Shown here piece by piece: positions 44,485 through 48,342 of a stretch of 48,342 bases of DNA (within the stretch, counting starts at the first letter, position 1; the number at the start of each line of letters is the position of its first letter). The DNA is from Acidobacteria bacterium RIFCSPLOWO2_12_FULL_66_21. GTDB taxonomy: Bacteria > Acidobacteriota > Vicinamibacteria > Vicinamibacterales > 2-12-FULL-66-21. Position numbers and translations under genes: made by a program. Under the pieces are notes generated by a model that was given only the letters and a program-made list of their open reading frames with translations, made no database searches and had not been told where the DNA came from. The stretch spans positions 1 to 48,342 of the forward strand of contig MELC01000065.1 in NCBI GenBank assembly GCA_001767455.1, given 5' to 3'.

Positions 44485-45206
44485 GCGGCCCCCCGGCCGA
44501 AGAACGCGGCAATGACGATCGCGATCACGGCGTAAATTCCGAGCAGCGTGATGGCGATCGGGCGGGTCTTGCGGCGGTACAGCACCGACAGGCCGATTGC
44601 CAGCACGACGATCTGCCAGATGAGAAAGAGGTCGATGGCTCCCAGCAGCCGTGCCGGGAACGACCCTTCAGGCAGCATCGGCAGCAGCACCGCGAGATTG
44701 GTCGCGCTCGTCATCGTTCCGCGCGCGTAGTTCATCGGAACGGTGAACAGCGCCGAGAGCACCCCGATGGGCCCGGCGTGGACGATCACCGTGCACATCT
44801 GCTTGAAGGTGGCCGTGCCTCCCAGCGCCGCGTTGAAGATCGCGAACAGGATGCCGGCGAGGATCACCAGCACGATCGGCACCGCCACGATCATGTAGGC
44901 TGCGGTGATGTAGCCGACGTATGGCGCGATCTTCTCCATCATCTCGACCGACTGCGCATTGGCGCGTCCGGTGATGGGGCTGTTGGTCGTCGCGTCGAGC
45001 CAGGCGTCCTGCCCGACCTGCGTCGAGAGGAATCCTCCCATGAGCAGCGCCATGGCAACGGCAGTGAGCGCGAGCATCCCGAGCCATTTCGGCTTCGCGA
45101 CGATGCTTTCGTAGGTCGAACGCGGAGAGGTGATCACGCCGAGGAAGCGCGCGACGAGGTTCTTCGGGGCAGGGGGGGGCCCCGCCGTAACAGTTGTGGT
45201 GGCCAT
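44481..45206 (-). CDS. Yip1-domain membrane protein
   Basis: A 241-residue protein with a short cytoplasmic N-terminus (FLGVITSPRSTYESIVAKPKW, a Yip1 family mark) and about five membrane helices from residue 43 to the end. Function in bacteria is unknown. It is the first gene of the minus-strand operon and is coupled to the adaptor gene by an overlap. I chose ATG 45206; the open frame runs far upstream but has no family similarity there. Confidence 0.83.
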   Translation of the reverse strand: MATTTVTAGPPPAPKNLVARFLGVITSPRSTYESIVAKPKWLGMLALTAVAMALLMGGFLSTQVGQDAWLDATTNSPITGRANAQSVEMMEKIAPYVGYITAAYMIVAVPIVLVILAGILFAIFNAALGGTATFKQMCTVIVHAGPIGVLSALFTVPMNYARGTMTSATNLAVLLPMLPEGSFPARLLGAIDLFLIWQIVVLAIGLSVLYRRKTRPIAITLLGIYAVIAIVIAAFFGRGAA

Positions 45207-45371
45207 ATGTGTGTCGTTGGATGAAAGTCCTGCGGCAATCGGGCCGCAGATACGACCGAGTTTACCGCACACTAGATACGACAGCCAGTGCTTCGAAGTT
45301 TCGCCCCGCCGGTCCGAAGTGGTGCCATGCGTGAAGGTTACAGGGGCGCGGCGTACGGTAAGCTCAGCGCC
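45207..45371. promoter_or_regulatory. Divergent intergenic region, likely promoters both ways
   Basis: The 165 bases lie between two divergent genes. I see no sigma-70 match strong enough to place, and no repeat array. GGTAAACTCGG on the minus strand is the best -10-like sequence. Confidence 0.4.
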
Positions 45372-46310
45372 ATGACGACGATGCTGCGGAGGGTCGCCCT
45401 GGTCGTCGTCCTGGCCGCCTCGCCGTCCCCCTCCCTCGCGCAGGGGTTCGGCGAGGTGGGAACCAGGGCGGCCGGCATGGGCGGGGCATTCGTCGCGGTG
45501 GCCGACGACGCGTCGGCGGTCTACTGGAACCCGGCGGGTCTGGCGTTCGGGTCGTACGTGACCCTGGTAGGGGACCGGCTGGCGATGCGGGCGGGCGCCT
45601 CCGGCCAGGCCCGTTCCAGCCTGTTTCTGGGCCTTGGTCTGCCGCCACTCGGCGTGTCGTATTACCGCCTCCGGGGCGTGGCGGTGACCGCTCCGGGTCC
45701 TACAGCCGGGCCGTTGCAGGACCGAAACGATGCAGGAACGGGAGATCTGCGTCTCGACAGCCTCGTTACGCACAACGCGGGGGTGACGCTCGTGCAGTCG
45801 GTCGTCGCCGGCGTGGCGATCGGGTCGACGCTGAGATACGTACGCGGGATGGCGGCCGGGAAATTTGACGCGGACGTAGGGGTAATGGCTACCCGTGGGC
45901 ACGTCAAAGCCGGTCTGACGGTCAGGAATCTCACCGCGCCGGCGTTCGAGACGATGGAGGGGGATCGGCTGCTGAAGCTCCAACGTCAAGCCCGTGTGGG
46001 GATTGCGGTGGCTGTCGGTCCCGGGTGGATTGTCGCCGCGGATCTGGACGTCGGCCGGACGGCCGGACCGCTCGGCCCGAAGGTACGCGAGAGCGCCCTC
46101 GGCGCGGAAGGTCATATTACGAAGAGTGTCGTGGTCCGTGGCGGCGTTCGGCGTCAATCAGAGCAGGTCTCGGGCAGCTCCGCGCACTCCGTGGGCGTGG
46201 GAGCGACCTACGCCGTGACCTCAGGATTTCTGGTAGACACCCAAATCACCGCGGGCGGCGATCGCGCGGCCCGCAGCTGGGGGATATCAGGTCGTTTTGT
46301 GCTGTATTAA
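45372..46310 (+). CDS. Outer-membrane beta-barrel protein (PorV/FadL-like)
   Basis: A 312-residue protein with a signal peptide (about 1-24, ending SLAQ) followed by GFGEVGTRAAGMGGAFVAVADDASAVYWNPAGLA split by the usual motif, the mark of PorV, PorQ and FadL-like barrels. The rest shows alternating strands and ends in a Phe-Val-Leu-Tyr terminus suited to BAM insertion. I chose ATG 45372; upstream in-frame starts would bury the signal peptide. Substrate unknown. Confidence 0.8.
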   Translation: MTTMLRRVALVVVLAASPSPSLAQGFGEVGTRAAGMGGAFVAVADDASAVYWNPAGLAFGSYVTLVGDRLAMRAGASGQARSSLFLGLGLPPLGVSYYRLRGVAVTAPGPTAGPLQDRNDAGTGDLRLDSLVTHNAGVTLVQSVVAGVAIGSTLRYVRGMAAGKFDADVGVMATRGHVKAGLTVRNLTAPAFETMEGDRLLKLQRQARVGIAVAVGPGWIVAADLDVGRTAGPLGPKVRESALGAEGHITKSVVVRGGVRRQSEQVSGSSAHSVGVGATYAVTSGFLVDTQITAGGDRAARSWGISGRFVLY

Positions 46311-46323
46311 GCGCTGGACGGTC

Positions 46324-46351
46324 TTGACAAAAAGTGTCCATAATGTACGAT
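46324..46351 (+). promoter_or_regulatory. Sigma-70 promoter of pilB
   Basis: Consensus TTGACA (46324-46329), a 16-base spacer and TACGAT (46346-46351). Transcription would start near 46358, about 30 bases ahead of the ATG. The best promoter match I noticed in the window. Confidence 0.75.
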
Positions 46352-46389
46352 CTTCGTCTCCCCACAGAAACCGGGTCAGAGCCTGAACG

Positions 46390-48174
46390 ATGCCCGTCCG
46401 CATAGGCGAGCTATTGCTCAAAGAACGCCGCATTACACCTGCCCAGTTGCAGGAGGCGTTGAACTATCAGAAAGCCAACGGCGGCAAGCTCGGGTTCAAT
46501 CTCGTCAAGCTCGGATTCGTCAAGGATGAGGAGATCACCGCGCTCCTCAGCAAGCAGTACGGCGTTCCCTCCATCAATCTCGCGCAATTCGAGATCGATC
46601 CCGGCATCGTCAAGCTGATTCCCGCCGAGACGGCGCACAAGTACCAGATTGTGCCGCTCAGCCGCGCCGGGGCCACCCTGACGATTGCGATGACCGATCC
46701 GACCAACGTGTTCGCCATGGACGACATCAAGTTCATGACGGGCTACAACGTCGAGCCGGTGGTCGCGTCGGAGACCGCGGTCCTGGAGGCCATCCGCCGC
46801 TACTACCCGGCGGCGGCCCCCGCCGCGCGCGCCCAGAAGGCCGGCGCGTCGTCGCCGCAGCAGGGGAACCTGAGCAACGTGGCGACGCTCGAGATGGTCA
46901 GCAAGGCCCTCGAAGAGCAAGCCGCGATCGTCGACGACGACGTGGAAGTGCTCGAGGAGCTCGAGCAGATCGACGTGGCGTCGCTCGAGCGGCAGGGGGG
47001 CGAGGCGCCGGTCATCCGGCTCGTGAACCTGATGCTGATGTCGGCGATCCAGAAGGGGGCGAGCGACATCCACATCGAGCCGTACGAAAAGGAATTTCGC
47101 GTCCGGTTCCGCATCGACGGCATCCTGTACAACGTCATGGCGCCGCCGATGAAGTTCCGCGACGCGATCACCTCGCGCCTCAAGATCATGTCGAAGCTCG
47201 ACATCGCCGAGAAGCGGCTCCCCCAGGACGGGCGCATCAAGATCCGCTTCGCCGCCGAGGATGCGACCAAGGAGATCGACTTCCGCGTGTCCTGCCTGCC
47301 GACGCTCTTCGGCGAGAAGATCGTCATGCGTCTGCTCGACAAGGACAAGCTGATGCTCGACATGACGAAGCTCGGGTTCGAGCCGGACTCGCTGAAGAAG
47401 CTCGAGGCCGCCATCGCGCGGCCGTGGGGCATGGTGCTCGTCACGGGGCCGACGGGCAGCGGCAAGACGAACACGCTCTATTCGTCGATCGCCAAGATCA
47501 ACACGTCCGAGACCAACATCATGACCGCCGAGGACCCGGTCGAATTCAACCTGGTGGGGGTCAACCAGGTGCAGGTCCGCGAGAACATCGGGCTGAACTT
47601 CGCGGCGGCGCTGCGGTCGTTCCTGCGCCAGGACCCGAACATCATCCTGGTCGGCGAGATCCGCGACTTCGAGACGGCGGAGATCGCGGTCAAGGCGGCG
47701 CTGACGGGCCATCTCGTCCTGTCCACGCTGCACACCAACGACGCGCCGAGCACGATCAACCGCCTCATGAACATGGGCATCGAGCCGTTCCTCGTGGCGA
47801 GCTCGGTCAACCTGATTTGCGCGCAGCGGCTCGTGCGCCGCATCTGCACGCAGTGCAAGCAGGACCATCCCCATGCCGAAAAGGCGCTGGTCGACGCGGG
47901 GTTCACGCCCGAGGAGGCCAAGCGCGTGATCCCGAAGAAGGGCACCGGCTGCGACCGCTGCAACAACACGGGGTACAAGGGTCGCGTGGGCCTCTACGAA
48001 GTGATGGAGATCGGCGAGGAGCTGCGAGAGCTGATCCTGGTGGGCGCGTCGGGGCTGGAGCTCCGGCGCAAGGCGATCGACGAGGGGATGATTACGCTGC
48101 GGCGCAGCGGTCTCCACAAGGTGATGGACGGCGTGACGACGATGGAAGAAGTCGTCAGGGAGACGGTGAAATAG
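46390..48174 (+). CDS. pilB: Type IV pilus assembly ATPase PilB
   Basis: A 594-residue extension ATPase. The MshEN N-terminal domain (about 1-140) starts VRIGELLLKERRITPAQLQEAL. The core has Walker A GPTGSGKT (Lys359), AEDPVEF, Walker B region DPNIILVGEIRD, His box GHLVLSTLHTND, and two CxxC pairs (CTQC, CDRC) for zinc. It hydrolyses ATP to build type IVa pili. It is distinct from the ATPase at 7734-9572. A heptad array follows, so the next pilus gene, if any, is outside the window. Confidence 0.94.
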   Translation: MPVRIGELLLKERRITPAQLQEALNYQKANGGKLGFNLVKLGFVKDEEITALLSKQYGVPSINLAQFEIDPGIVKLIPAETAHKYQIVPLSRAGATLTIAMTDPTNVFAMDDIKFMTGYNVEPVVASETAVLEAIRRYYPAAAPAARAQKAGASSPQQGNLSNVATLEMVSKALEEQAAIVDDDVEVLEELEQIDVASLERQGGEAPVIRLVNLMLMSAIQKGASDIHIEPYEKEFRVRFRIDGILYNVMAPPMKFRDAITSRLKIMSKLDIAEKRLPQDGRIKIRFAAEDATKEIDFRVSCLPTLFGEKIVMRLLDKDKLMLDMTKLGFEPDSLKKLEAAIARPWGMVLVTGPTGSGKTNTLYSSIAKINTSETNIMTAEDPVEFNLVGVNQVQVRENIGLNFAAALRSFLRQDPNIILVGEIRDFETAEIAVKAALTGHLVLSTLHTNDAPSTINRLMNMGIEPFLVASSVNLICAQRLVRRICTQCKQDHPHAEKALVDAGFTPEEAKRVIPKKGTGCDRCNNTGYKGRVGLYEVMEIGEELRELILVGASGLELRRKAIDEGMITLRRSGLHKVMDGVTTMEEVVRETVK

Positions 48175-48342
48175 GGGACGGTCTCCAGTTTCCAGTTCCC
48201 AGCTTCCAGCAGGGGGCTGAAACCAGGAACTGGTGCTCACACCTGGAAGCTGGAAGCTGGTAACTGGAAGCTGGTAACTGGAAGCTGGTAACTGGAAGCT
48301 GGTAACTGGAAGCTGGTAACTGGAAGCTGGTAACTGGAAGCT
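48175..48342. repeat. Heptad palindrome after pilB with a 14-bp dimer expansion, cut by the window edge
   Basis: Left arm CTCCAGT/TTCCAGT/TCCCAGC/TTCCAGC (48182-48209). The right arm (48243 to the end) alternates GGAAGCT and GGTAACT as a 14-bp dimer repeated about five times without change. The array reaches the last base. Confidence 0.9.

Noticed and set aside
40205-44535. Very long open frames on both strands over the ABC exporter region (over 1000 codons each)
   Set aside because: They are shadows of the GC-rich permease and adaptor genes. Composition is Arg/Ala/His-rich with no domain, while the overlapping frames match known families.
45207-46157. N-terminal extension of the Yip1 protein across the divergent region
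   Set aside because: It would run antisense through the outer-membrane protein gene and shows no family similarity before the Met at 45206.
48243-48342. CRISPR-like array
   Set aside because: Units are 7 or 14 nt with no spacers between them and no cas genes nearby; it is a plain tandem repeat.

Overview
The window reads as a chromosomal segment of a GC-rich Gram-negative bacterium. Signs are an outer-membrane beta-barrel protein, a TonB C-terminal domain, MacA/MacB-type transport parts, Tad and type IV pilus genes, and PEGA-domain and Hanks-kinase proteins. The mix fits Acidobacteriota (a Vicinamibacteria-like lineage is my best guess), but this is inferred from gene content and style, not from a search.

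Region 1 (1-16143, + strand) is a tightly packed run of 13 genes, most joined by ATGA or similar stop/start overlaps. It opens inside a Tad (Flp pilus) locus: tadB, a fusion of a class III Flp prepilin N-terminus to a calpain-type (C2) cysteine protease, a small overlapping lipoprotein, tadC and a DUF192 gene. Three membrane-anchored FHA proteins follow (one also carrying a PAS-like domain), then a PilB/GspE-type ATPase, a TonB C-terminal domain protein, a Hanks-type Ser/Thr kinase with PEGA domains, a TPR/NHL protein and a PEGA/PDZ/TPR protein. The arrangement suggests a surface pilus or secretion machine wired to phospho-threonine signalling.

Region 2 (about 16.5-37.6 kb, + strand) is the str, S10, spc and alpha ribosomal-protein block with fusA, secY, adk, map, infA and rpoA, ending at rplQ and a strong intrinsic terminator. 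Gene content is standard except that tuf is missing after fusA. The spacers are not standard. Each junction is either nearly closed (about 0-12 nt) or carries a roughly 50-330 nt insert made of palindromic repeats. Most inserts are degenerate tandem heptamers arranged as two inverted arms. The heptamer differs from spacer to spacer (GGAAGCT, GGCAGCT, TTTGGAA, GACTATC, GATTGGC, GAACGCC, GAATTGT types), yet the 7-nt period is kept and the two arms within most spacers match each other. Four spacers share a GACAAGGATC ribosome-binding module beside the start codon.

Region 3 (37.8-45.2 kb, - strand) holds an EF-G paralogue, a frameshifted four-helix-bundle (S23/IVP family) gene lying between heptad arrays, and a MacA/MacB-like efflux operon (Yip1 protein, adaptor, two permeases) with no ATPase gene beside it. 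Region 4 (45.3 kb to the end, + strand) holds an outer-membrane PorV/FadL-like protein and pilB behind a good sigma-70 promoter. The window stops inside a freshly expanded heptad array.

The two items I judge most likely to be undescribed are the Flp-prepilin/calpain fusion and the heptad-palindrome spacers that fill the ribosomal-protein operons.
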